DNA of 64,000 nt from Rhodoplanes tepidamans (GTDB lineage Bacteria; Pseudomonadota; Alphaproteobacteria; Rhizobiales; Xanthobacteraceae): positions 1-64,000 of the forward strand of contig NZ_JAUSUJ010000001.1 of assembly GCF_030813915.1 (NCBI RefSeq), in the 5' to 3' direction. The position numbers and the translations under genes are program-made. Of the stretch, positions 43,653 to 54,542 are shown piece after piece (the first letter of the stretch is position 1; each line of letters opens with the position of its first letter). The notes beneath the pieces were generated by a model. That model saw only the letters and a list, made by a program, of their open reading frames with translations, did no database searches and was not told where the DNA came from.

Positions 43653-46355
43653 TCAGGCGGCGGCCTCGGCCCGGAAGGGGGCCGCCTCGAAGCACAGCGC
43701 GACGGCCGGAACGGGCCGCCCGAACAGCCAGCCCTGCGCCTCGCGGCAGCCGACGGCGCGCAGCAGCGTCACCTGCTCCCAGGTCTCGACGCCCTCGGCC
43801 GTGGTGCCCATGTCGAGCGCCTTGGCGAGGTTCGTGACGGTCGAGACGATCGCTGCGCAGTCGGTTCGGCTCGACAGGTCGGCCACGAAGGACTTGTCGA
43901 TCTTGATCTTGCTGAACGGAAAGAGCTGAAGATAGCTCAGCGACGAGTAGCCGGTGCCGAAGTCGTCGAGCACGATGTGGACGCCCAGCCCGGCGAGCTC
44001 GTGCAGCACCGCCAGGGTGCCGTGATCCTTCTGCAGCAGCACCGACTCGGTGATCTCGAGCTCCAGCCGGGCGGCTGGCAGGCCGGAGCGCGCCAGCGCG
44101 CCGCGCACCGCGTCCACAAGATTGCCGGAGCGGAACTGGATGGCGGACAGGTTGACGGCGAGGCGGACATGGTCCGGCCAGGTCGCACCGGTGTGGCAGG
44201 CGGCGTCGAGGATCCACTCGCCGAGCGGAATGATCAGGCCGGTCTCCTCGGCGACCGGAATGAACTTGTCGGGGGGGATCAGCCCGAGCTCGGGGTGCCG
44301 CCAGCGCACCAGCGCCTCGACGGTGCAGGGCCGGTAGGTACCGAGGTCGACGATCGGCTGGTAGTGGATCTCGAACTCCTGGCGCGGCAGCGCCTCGCGA
44401 AGCCGGAACTCGAACTCGCGCTGCAGCCGCAGGTCGGCGTCCATGGCGGGCTCGAAGAAGCGCCAGCAGCCGCGGCCGTCGCCCTTGGCGCGGTAGAGCG
44501 CGAGGTCGGCGTTGCGGAGAATCCGGCTCAGCTCGCGGCCGTCGCGCGGCGCGACGGCGATGCCGATGCTGATGCCGATGACGATCTGCTTGCCCTGAAT
44601 CTCGTAGGGCGCACGCAGCTCTTCGAGCAGCCGCTGCGCCAGCAGGGTCGCCGCCTCCTGCGGATCGGCGTCGGCGATCTGGATCACGGCGAACTCGTCG
44701 CCACCGATGCGACCGACCGTGTCGGCCGCGCCGATGCAGGTGCGCAGGCGCCCCGCCACCGCCTTCAGCAGCGCGTCGCCGCCCGAATGCCCGAGCGTGT
44801 CGTTCACCGACTTGAACAGGTCGATGTCGAAGATGAACGCGGCGAAGCCGCGCCCGGTGTGGTCGAGCCGCGCGATCGCCTCGTCCATCCGCTCCCGGAA
44901 CAGGAGCCGGTTCGGCAGGTCGGTCAGCGGATCGTGGCGGGCGAGATGGGCGATCCGGGTCTCGGCCCGGGTCCGCTCGGTGATGTCCTCGTGCACCGAG
45001 ACGAAGCCGCCGCCGGCGAGCGGCGAGACCGTCATGGCGATGACCCGCTCGTCGGCGAGTTCGGTGATGAACCATCCGGCGTGGCCTTCGAGCACGGCGC
45101 TGTGGACCTCGGCGATGCGCGCCTGGGGATCGCCCTGGAAGGTTCCGACGGCGATGCGGCGTTCGAGCAGCTGCGCGATCGTGGTCCCGGGCTGGGCGTC
45201 CTCGGCGGACAGTCGGTACATCTGCCGGTAGGGGGCGTTGCAGACGACCAGCCGCCCGTCCGCGTCGTACATGCAGAGGCCGTGCGACATGTTGTTGACG
45301 GCGGCATCGAGCCGGGCGGCGACCTGGGCCAGCTCGGCCGACTGCTCCTCCAGCCGGGCCTCGCGCTCGACGAGCGACTTCTCCGACGCGAAGACGCGAT
45401 CGAACTGCCACTTCAAGGCCCAGAGGAGACCGATCGCGCAGACGAAGGCGAGCAGCGCGCCGGCGCCGATCCGGACCGCGTGGCTGCGCCACTCCGCGAG
45501 CGCCGAGGATTCGAGCATCCCGCTGCTCACGACGAACGGCGTGTCCGGGATCAGATGGACCGCGACGATGATGTTGTCGCCGCGGCCGTTGCCGGCCGGC
45601 ACCCGATAGGTGCCGCCGCCCTGTGCCACGGTGTCGTACCACGCGCTGCCTTCCGGCATCGAGGGGCCGAGAATCTGGGTGAGCTCGGGCCGGTTGGCCA
45701 GGAGCGTGCCGTCCGCCCGGCTGATCACGAAGGACTGTCCGGGCAGTGCCGGGAAGCCGTCGTAGAAGCGGTCCAAGGACGCCGCCGGCAGGCCGATCAC
45801 CACGATGCCGACATGGCTGCCGAGGCTGCCGGCGACGCGGCGGCCGAGATAGATCATCGGCTGGCCCGCGGCGCGCGACGCCACCGGCGGGCTTGCCATC
45901 AGCCCGTAGCCGCCGGTCCGGTCGCTGCGGCGGAGGTGCTCTTCGACGATCACCGACAGCTCGGGGCGGGCCGCCTCCGGGCTCGCCTGGATCACCGTTC
46001 CGTCCGCCGCCACGATCGCCAGCACGCCGGCATGTCCCTCGCGCCGCAGGCGGTCACCGAGAAACTGCCGCTGCAGCTCGCCGGAGAAGAACGCGCCGAA
46101 CTCGGCCGGCGTGGCGATGCCGAGCGACGGGACGACGTCGCGCAGCTCGGAGAGCAGCCCGTCGAGCGGCCCGATGACGCGCATGAGGTGATCGCCGACC
46201 GCGAGCGTCGCGTTGGTGCTCTCGCGTTCCGCCGCCCGGATCGCGTCCTTGCGCAGGTATTCCACCGTGATCCCGATCGCCATGGCGGACAGGCCGATGA
46301 CGATGCCGGCACAGGCTGTCAGAAGAGCGAAGGCGGTGCGTCGGCGGCGGAGCAT
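43653..46355 (-). CDS. membrane receptor with PAS, GGDEF and EAL domains, copy 2
   Basis: A 900-residue paralogue of the following gene with the same order: helix (about 8-33), Cache-like periplasmic sensor, helix (about 300-325), PAS (NNMSHGLCMYDADGRLVVCN), GGDEF with RIGGDEF, and EAL with EALVRWRHP, DDFGTGYSS and TAEGVET. The two share a 37-residue identical run around DDFGTGYSS through SFVADLSSR, whereas the sensor regions align poorly, so they probably sense different signals. A 215-base gap separates them; a shared transcript is possible. The ATG is preceded by an AT-rich promoter-like region (46395-46460). Confidence 0.93.
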   Translation of the reverse strand: MLRRRRTAFALLTACAGIVIGLSAMAIGITVEYLRKDAIRAAERESTNATLAVGDHLMRVIGPLDGLLSELRDVVPSLGIATPAEFGAFFSGELQRQFLGDRLRREGHAGVLAIVAADGTVIQASPEAARPELSVIVEEHLRRSDRTGGYGLMASPPVASRAAGQPMIYLGRRVAGSLGSHVGIVVIGLPAASLDRFYDGFPALPGQSFVISRADGTLLANRPELTQILGPSMPEGSAWYDTVAQGGGTYRVPAGNGRGDNIIVAVHLIPDTPFVVSSGMLESSALAEWRSHAVRIGAGALLAFVCAIGLLWALKWQFDRVFASEKSLVEREARLEEQSAELAQVAARLDAAVNNMSHGLCMYDADGRLVVCNAPYRQMYRLSAEDAQPGTTIAQLLERRIAVGTFQGDPQARIAEVHSAVLEGHAGWFITELADERVIAMTVSPLAGGGFVSVHEDITERTRAETRIAHLARHDPLTDLPNRLLFRERMDEAIARLDHTGRGFAAFIFDIDLFKSVNDTLGHSGGDALLKAVAGRLRTCIGAADTVGRIGGDEFAVIQIADADPQEAATLLAQRLLEELRAPYEIQGKQIVIGISIGIAVAPRDGRELSRILRNADLALYRAKGDGRGCWRFFEPAMDADLRLQREFEFRLREALPRQEFEIHYQPIVDLGTYRPCTVEALVRWRHPELGLIPPDKFIPVAEETGLIIPLGEWILDAACHTGATWPDHVRLAVNLSAIQFRSGNLVDAVRGALARSGLPAARLELEITESVLLQKDHGTLAVLHELAGLGVHIVLDDFGTGYSSLSYLQLFPFSKIKIDKSFVADLSSRTDCAAIVSTVTNLAKALDMGTTAEGVETWEQVTLLRAVGCREAQGWLFGRPVPAVALCFEAAPFRAEAAA

Positions 46356-46669
46356 GGGTGATGGGCGATGTGGAAAGACGTCGTGGCAGGTCTCCCAATC
46401 TAACCGCAGTCGAATTGATAAAAATGAAAGTCGAAACGCGATCGCGCACGATGATTAAGAGAGTCTCATGGGTTAGTCGGCATTCGCCGTCGACTACTCC
46501 TTTGTGGTGAGCAGATCATCTTCGCCGCTGGTCGCGGCAACGAAAAGGCCGGCCCCGGGGGCATCCGGGACCGGCCGAAGGGAGGCTCAGGGACGTTCTG
46601 GATCGTTGTCGTTCAGGGACGCGAGGCGGAAAGGGGCGGGGCGCCGGTTCCCCGGACGCGCCGGAGGGA
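46356..46669. other. intergenic region with promoter and terminator
   Basis: 314 bases between two minus-strand genes. The part nearest the receptor gene (about 46395-46460) is the most AT-rich stretch around and probably holds its promoter, though no clean -35/-10 pair is obvious. The other end holds the L,D-transpeptidase terminator at 46543-46576. No gene is seen. Confidence 0.5.
46543..46576 (-). terminator. Rho-independent terminator of the L,D-transpeptidase gene
   Basis: A 12-bp stem with one mismatch (ggccggccccgg / ccgggaccggcc) and a 6-base loop, followed on the minus strand by TTTT. It lies about 95 bases beyond the stop codon at 46670. Confidence 0.8.
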
Positions 46670-47353
46670 TCAGCCTTGGGTGTCGCGGACCGCGTCCACC
46701 CTCCGGTCACGGCTCGGCAGCACGATGACGCGGGTGCCGACGGTCACGCGCGAGTAGAGATCGATGACGTCGGCGTTGACCATGCGGATGCAGCCGGACG
46801 ACACGCGCTCGCCGATGGTCTCCGGCGCATTGGTGCCGTGGATGCGATAGATGGTCTCGCCGAGATAGAGGGCGCGGGCCCCGAGCGGGTTGTTGGGGCC
46901 GCCGGCGACGAAACGCGGCAGATAGGGCTGGCGCCGCACCATCTCGGAGGGCGGCGTCCAGTCCGGCCACTCGGCCTTGCGGGTGATGGTCTGCGTTCCC
47001 GACCAGCGGAAGCCGTCGCGACCGACGCCGATGCCGTAGCGGACCGCGCGGCCGTTGCCGAGCACGTAGTAGAGATAGGTGTTCGGCGTATCGACGATGA
47101 TGGTGCCGGCGGGCTCGCTGGTCTTGTAGTCGACGATCTGCCGGCGGAAGCGGGCCGCCGGCGCGCCCGGCGTCTCGTCGCGCGGGATCACCGTCTCGGT
47201 CGCCGGGGCAGCGGGAACGAGCGCCGGCGCGAACAGCGAGAACGGATTGGCGTTCGCGGCCGAGACGAGCGCGCCGCACAGCAGCGTCCCGGAGACCAGC
47301 GTGGCGACGCCGGCCGCGACGACGACGGACCGAGCCCGAGCAAAATTGTTCAT
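46670..47353 (-). CDS. L,D-transpeptidase (YkuD/ErfK family)
   Basis: Forms 3-3 peptidoglycan crosslinks or anchors proteins to the wall in the periplasm. The 227-residue protein has a signal peptide (about 1-36; hydrophobic VVVAAGVATLVSGTLLCGAL, cut near ANA) and a YkuD domain (about 80-215). It carries the catalytic motif HGTNAPETIGERVSSGCIRM with H172 and C188. The ATG at 47353 has GGGGGG five to six bases upstream; a GTG two codons earlier abuts that site. A perfect CtrA-type box lies 72 bases upstream, suggesting cell-cycle control. Alphaproteobacteria of this order often have many such paralogues. Confidence 0.94.
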   Translation of the reverse strand: MNNFARARSVVVAAGVATLVSGTLLCGALVSAANANPFSLFAPALVPAAPATETVIPRDETPGAPAARFRRQIVDYKTSEPAGTIIVDTPNTYLYYVLGNGRAVRYGIGVGRDGFRWSGTQTITRKAEWPDWTPPSEMVRRQPYLPRFVAGGPNNPLGARALYLGETIYRIHGTNAPETIGERVSSGCIRMVNADVIDLYSRVTVGTRVIVLPSRDRRVDAVRDTQG

Positions 47354-47424
47354 GATCACCCCCCGTGTTCCCTGCCGTTGTGTCGGAAACTCTCTTCGGG
47401 CGGTTCAACCGGGAGGATCGAATT

Positions 47425-47439
47425 TTAATCGCAATTTAA
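47425..47439. promoter_or_regulatory. CtrA-type box TTAA-N7-TTAA
   Basis: TTAA-TCGCAAT-TTAA is an exact match to the full CtrA core recognised in alphaproteobacteria, unlikely by chance in so GC-rich a genome. It lies 72 bases upstream of the L,D-transpeptidase start, in promoter position. Confidence 0.65.
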
Positions 47440-47498
47440 GACATGTCGGAGCAGTCGCGCGGCGGCCCGCCCGATGGCCCGGCGAGCCGCGGCGAGAG

Positions 47499-47534
47499 TA
47501 CGACAAAGGCCGGTTTTTCAGGGTTTTTGTCGTA
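47499..47534. promoter_or_regulatory. inverted repeat TACGACAAA-N18-TTTGTCGTA
   Basis: Perfect 9-bp arms separated by 18 bases, in the 300-base region between trmO and the L,D-transpeptidase gene, which otherwise holds no recognised gene. It could be a two-site operator or a terminator for trmO (which ends at 47655 on this strand); the latter fits the T runs inside the loop less well. Confidence 0.4.
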
Positions 47535-47654
47535 TCCGACGGCGAAACGCGCGGGCCCGCGTCGCACACGAATCATCAACCACGCCGCGCGATCACCGAC
47601 ACGGTTCCGTGAACCCGGTCACGGTCCGGGACGACGGGCGTCGGCCGCGATCGC

Positions 47655-48206
47655 TCACCGCTCACGCGCGGCGTGCCAGCCGACGACGGCGTCGCCGACC
47701 GCGTCGGTCGAGGCGAAATAGGGCTTGATGTCGACGAGCGGCGTGCCGTCCAGGCAGTCGAGCCCCACCACCGAGAGCCGCGTGCCGTCGACGCCGAGCA
47801 GCCGCACCACGCTGGCGGCGATCGGGTTCGGCCGCACCGGCGAGCGCAGCGCGAAGGTGCCGCGCGGCTCCTTGTAGTGCCGCGGCGCCTGGACCACGAG
47901 GTCGCGACGCGCCCGGTCCATCCAGTACAGCACCAGCAGATGCGTGCAGGTCTCCACCCCGCGGAGAGCGGCGGCGAAGCGTTCGTCGACCTCGATGGTG
48001 CAGACCGCGTCCGATTCGCGGGCGTTGCGCGGGCAGTCGCTTCGCCGGGTCCATGGGGTGCGGATTCGGCCGATGTAGAACAGCCCGGCGTCGAAGGACT
48101 CCGGCAGCGGAACGGCGATCTCGCCGGTGCGCATCCCCGCGTCGTCCCCCTCCTCGGCGGGCGGGGCGAGGGGCGGGAGCGGGCGGAGATCGGAGGGAGC
48201 GGACAT
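47655..48206 (-). CDS. trmO: tRNA (N6-threonylcarbamoyladenosine-N6)-methyltransferase TrmO
   Basis: SAM-dependent methylation of t6A37 in tRNA. The 183-residue protein is a beta-barrel of the TrmO/TsaA (VirR/YaeB) family. Marks are FYIGRIRTPW near the start, NARESDAVCTIEV, CTHLLVLYWMDRARRDL, FALRSPVRPNPIAASVVRL and the closing LDGTPLVDIKPY. The ATG at 48206 has GAGG upstream; 51 further upstream codons are open but look non-coding. It is divergent from the ArsR-methyltransferase regulator across a 230-base promoter region that contains the 18-bp palindrome. Confidence 0.92.
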   Translation of the reverse strand: MSAPSDLRPLPPLAPPAEEGDDAGMRTGEIAVPLPESFDAGLFYIGRIRTPWTRRSDCPRNARESDAVCTIEVDERFAAALRGVETCTHLLVLYWMDRARRDLVVQAPRHYKEPRGTFALRSPVRPNPIAASVVRLLGVDGTRLSVVGLDCLDGTPLVDIKPYFASTDAVGDAVVGWHAARER

Positions 48207-48361
48207 GACGAGGTCGCCTCGATGGGCCCGGTCGGCCCGCGCGCGGTGCGGCGCGGCCGTGCCTGTGGGGTCGCGTTGCGGGTTTCTTAGCAGGTCCGCG
48301 GGCTTTTCGAAGCCGTGGCGTGCTAGCGCGTGGAACGATCGGACGATAATCGGCTTCAAGG

Positions 48362-48379
48362 CATAAAGATATCTTTATG
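48362..48379. promoter_or_regulatory. perfect 18-bp palindrome, candidate operator of the met regulator
   Basis: CATAAAGATATCTTTATG is a perfect dyad of strikingly AT-rich sequence in a GC-rich region, just upstream of the ArsR-methyltransferase gene. Its symmetry and position fit the operator of an ArsR-fold regulator acting on its own operon. The match to SahR sites is from memory and should be checked. Confidence 0.75.
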
Positions 48380-48436
48380 TCTTCCGAGAAGTGTGCCTAT
48401 ATGACGGGGCATGTCCGCACCGAGGATCCAGTCCGC

Positions 48437-49432
48437 ATGGACGATCGCCTGAGCTTCGAGGACCTGAACGCCGCCCTCAAGGCGGCGGCCGAGGAGACGC
48501 GGCTGCGCATTCTCGCGCTGCTCGCCGAGGCCGAGCTGACGGTCTCCGACCTGACCGACATTCTGCGCCAGTCGCAGCCGCGAATCTCGCGGCATCTCAA
48601 GCTCTTGGCCGAGGCGTCACTGGTCGAGCGGTTCCGCGAGGGATCGTGGGCCTTCTTCCGGGCGGCCGAGCAGGGGGATGCCGCGGCACTGGTGCGCGCG
48701 CTGCTGGCCCGGCTCGATCCCGCCGACCGCACCATCGGGCGCGACCGCGAACGGCTCGCCGCCGTACGGGCCGCCCGCAACCAGGCCGCCCAGGATTACT
48801 TCACCCGCCACGCCGCCGAATGGGACCGCATCCGCCGCCTGCATGCGAGCGACGAGACGGTCGAGCAGGCGATCGTCGAGGCGCTCGCCGGCCGCCCCTT
48901 CCGCTCGCTGCTCGATCTCGGCACCGGCACGGGGCGGATGCTGGAGCTGTTCGGGCCGGACCTCGAGCGCGGGCTCGGCATCGACCTCTCCCGCGACATG
49001 CTGGCGCTCGCCCGTGCGCGGCTCGACCGGGCCGGGCTGAAGCACTGCTCGGTGCGCCACGGCGACCTGTTCGACCTCGCGATGCCGCCCGATAGCTTCG
49101 ACGTCGTGATCCTGCACCAGGTGCTGCACTTTCTCGACGACGGCGGCCGCGCCATCCGCGAGGCGGCGCGCGTGCTGCGCCCGCAGGGCCGCCTGCTGGT
49201 CGTCGACTTCGCCCCGCACGACCTCGAGTTCCTGCGCGAGAAGCATGCCCATCGGCGTCTCGGTTTCTCGCGCGAGACCATCACCCAATGGCTGGAGCAG
49301 GCGGGCCTCGAGCCCGGCCTGCACCGCGTCCTGCCGCCCGGGCCCGGCCCGGACGGGGGGCTCGCCGTCACCCTGTGGCTCGGCCGCGATCCGCGCATCG
49401 CGATCGCCGAGCAAACCCGCGAGGTCGCCTGA
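48437..49432 (+). CDS. ArsR-type regulator fused to a SAM-dependent methyltransferase (SahR-like)
   Basis: A 331-residue fusion: an ArsR winged helix (about 5-90; EETRLRILALLAEAELTVSDLTDILRQSQPRISRHLKLLAEA) followed by a class I methyltransferase-like domain (about 125-315; SLLDLGTGTGRMLELFG). Its place directly before metF with a 1-base overlap (TGATG) argues that it senses S-adenosylhomocysteine or SAM and controls the methionine cycle, as proposed for SahR regulators. It may have kept only ligand binding. I start at the ATG giving MDDRLSFED, with GAGGAT upstream, because an ATG at 48377 lies inside the palindrome; an ATG at 48401 is also possible. Confidence 0.85.
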   Translation: MDDRLSFEDLNAALKAAAEETRLRILALLAEAELTVSDLTDILRQSQPRISRHLKLLAEASLVERFREGSWAFFRAAEQGDAAALVRALLARLDPADRTIGRDRERLAAVRAARNQAAQDYFTRHAAEWDRIRRLHASDETVEQAIVEALAGRPFRSLLDLGTGTGRMLELFGPDLERGLGIDLSRDMLALARARLDRAGLKHCSVRHGDLFDLAMPPDSFDVVILHQVLHFLDDGGRAIREAARVLRPQGRLLVVDFAPHDLEFLREKHAHRRLGFSRETITQWLEQAGLEPGLHRVLPPGPGPDGGLAVTLWLGRDPRIAIAEQTREVA

Positions 49433-50376
49433 TGTCGCCGTCCGAGCCGCGCGCGAGCCGCGTGCCGCATGCCCGCGAGAGCCTGCGCGTCTCCTTCGAG
49501 TTCTTCCCGCCGAAGACCGAGGAGATGGAGAAGACCCTGTGGGAGTCGGTCGAGCGGCTGGCACCGCTGCGCCCCGACTTCGTCTCCGTCACCTACGGGG
49601 CGGGCGGCTCGACGCGCGAGCGCACCCACGCGACCGTCAAGCGCATCCTCGACGAGACGGCGCTGACACCGGCCGCGCATCTCACCTGCGTGGCGGCCAC
49701 CCGTGACGAGGTCGACGATGTGGTGCGCGAGTATCTCGCAGCCGGTGTCCGCCACATCGTGGCGCTGCGTGGCGACCCGGTCGCCGGCATCGGCACGGCC
49801 TATGCGCCGCATCCGGGCGGCTACGTCAACGCGGCCGATCTGGTCGGCGGCATCAAGCGGCTGGCAGAAGCCGAGAAGACCGACATCGAGGTGTCGGTCT
49901 CGGCCTATCCGGAGCGCCATCCCGAGAGCCCGTCGGACGCCGTCGATCTCGACATGCTGGCCGCCAAGGTGGATGCCGGGGCGAGCCGCGCCATCACCCA
50001 GTTCTTCTTCGACAACGACCTTTACCTTCGTTATCTCGACCGCGTCCGCGCCCGCGGCATCGACATCCCGATCGTGCCGGGCATCCTGCCGGTGCAGAAC
50101 TTCAAGCTCGCCCGGGCGTTCGCCGGCAAGGCGGGCGCTTCGATCCCGGGCTGGCTCGCCGACCGCTTCGACGGGCTCGACGACGACCCGTCGACCCGCA
50201 AGCTGATCGCGGCCGCCGTCGCGGCCGAGCAGGTGCTCGATCTCGTCGACCGCGGCGTCACCGAGTTCCACTTCTACACGATGAACCGCGCCGACCTCGT
50301 CTATGCGGTCTGCCATCTCCTCGGCCTGCGCCCGCCGGCGACCGTGCCGACCGCGGCGGCCGAGGCGGCGGCGTGA
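49432..50376 (+). CDS. metF: 5,10-methylenetetrahydrofolate reductase
   Basis: FAD-dependent reduction of methylene-THF to methyl-THF, the methyl donor for methionine synthase. The 314-residue barrel opens with VSFEFFPPKTEEME and carries VSVTYGAGGST, AHLTCVAATRDE, HIVALRGDPV, ITQFFFDNDLYLRY and FHFYTMNRADL. Its ATG overlaps the stop of the regulator gene by one base, so the two are translationally coupled. It is followed by a small coiled-coil ORF and then metH, giving a methionine-regeneration unit. Confidence 0.97.
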   Translation: MSPSEPRASRVPHARESLRVSFEFFPPKTEEMEKTLWESVERLAPLRPDFVSVTYGAGGSTRERTHATVKRILDETALTPAAHLTCVAATRDEVDDVVREYLAAGVRHIVALRGDPVAGIGTAYAPHPGGYVNAADLVGGIKRLAEAEKTDIEVSVSAYPERHPESPSDAVDLDMLAAKVDAGASRAITQFFFDNDLYLRYLDRVRARGIDIPIVPGILPVQNFKLARAFAGKAGASIPGWLADRFDGLDDDPSTRKLIAAAVAAEQVLDLVDRGVTEFHFYTMNRADLVYAVCHLLGLRPPATVPTAAAEAAA

Positions 50377-50431
50377 GGCGGTGCTGACGCGCGATGCGTA
50401 TTTATAGAGGGACGGATTTCAGGAGAGCGTC

Positions 50432-50629
50432 ATGGCCGAGCCCGAGAATGTGACTTTGGTCCTGCTCCGCGAACTGCGGAGCCGCATTGAGATGCGGTTC
50501 GACGCGATCGATCGAAAGCTCGCCGACCACGACACGCGGTTCGAAGCACTCGACGCCAAGTTGGAGACCGTCAAGAAAGCCGCCATCGAGGAACGACTGG
50601 CGGCCTTGGAAACGCAGAAGCGCACCTGA
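50432..50629 (+). CDS. small coiled-coil protein between metF and metH
   Basis: A 65-residue protein of unknown function. It is almost entirely charged helix with heptad periodicity (LRSRIEMRFDAIDRKLADHDTRFEALDAKL split over several turns), no cysteine and no signal. AGGAG precedes the ATG by five bases, so translation is likely. Similar short coiled-coil ORFs are common in Hyphomicrobiales genomes, often near toxin-antitoxin or mobile genes, and I know of no link to methionine. Its composition is slightly less GC-rich than metF and metH, and it may be an insertion in the operon. Confidence 0.7.
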   Translation: MAEPENVTLVLLRELRSRIEMRFDAIDRKLADHDTRFEALDAKLETVKKAAIEERLAALETQKRT

Positions 50630-50697
50630 GCATTCGGGTCGACCGAGAGCTCACGAAACGTCAGACGAATCTCCCGCGCTGGGAGTGAAAGAACAAG

Positions 50698-54453
<3,756 letters not shown>

Positions 54454-54474
54454 GCGTTCCCGCGCGAGCCATCT

Positions 54475-54496
54475 TCTCCCGCACACGGGGAGAGGG
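54475..54496. repeat. palindromic TCTCCC/GGGAGA element after metH
   Basis: Short hairpin (tctccc-gcacacg-gggaga, then ggg) in the 89-base gap after metH. It shares its stem with elements at 2254-2278 and 9522-9568. It could act as a weak terminator or simply be another copy of a dispersed repeat. Confidence 0.45.
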
Positions 54497-54542
54497 TGGG
54501 CTGGCACCAAACGGCGGTTCGTGCGTTGTCGCCGCGAACCGA

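Noticed and set aside
47443-47728. Short plus-strand frames in the trmO-transpeptidase spacer
   Set aside because: No RBS and no third-position bias; they overlap the inverted repeat and CtrA region.
50377-50697. Possible cobalamin riboswitch upstream of metH
   Set aside because: The gaps around the small ORF are short, and no B12-box-like sequence was found.
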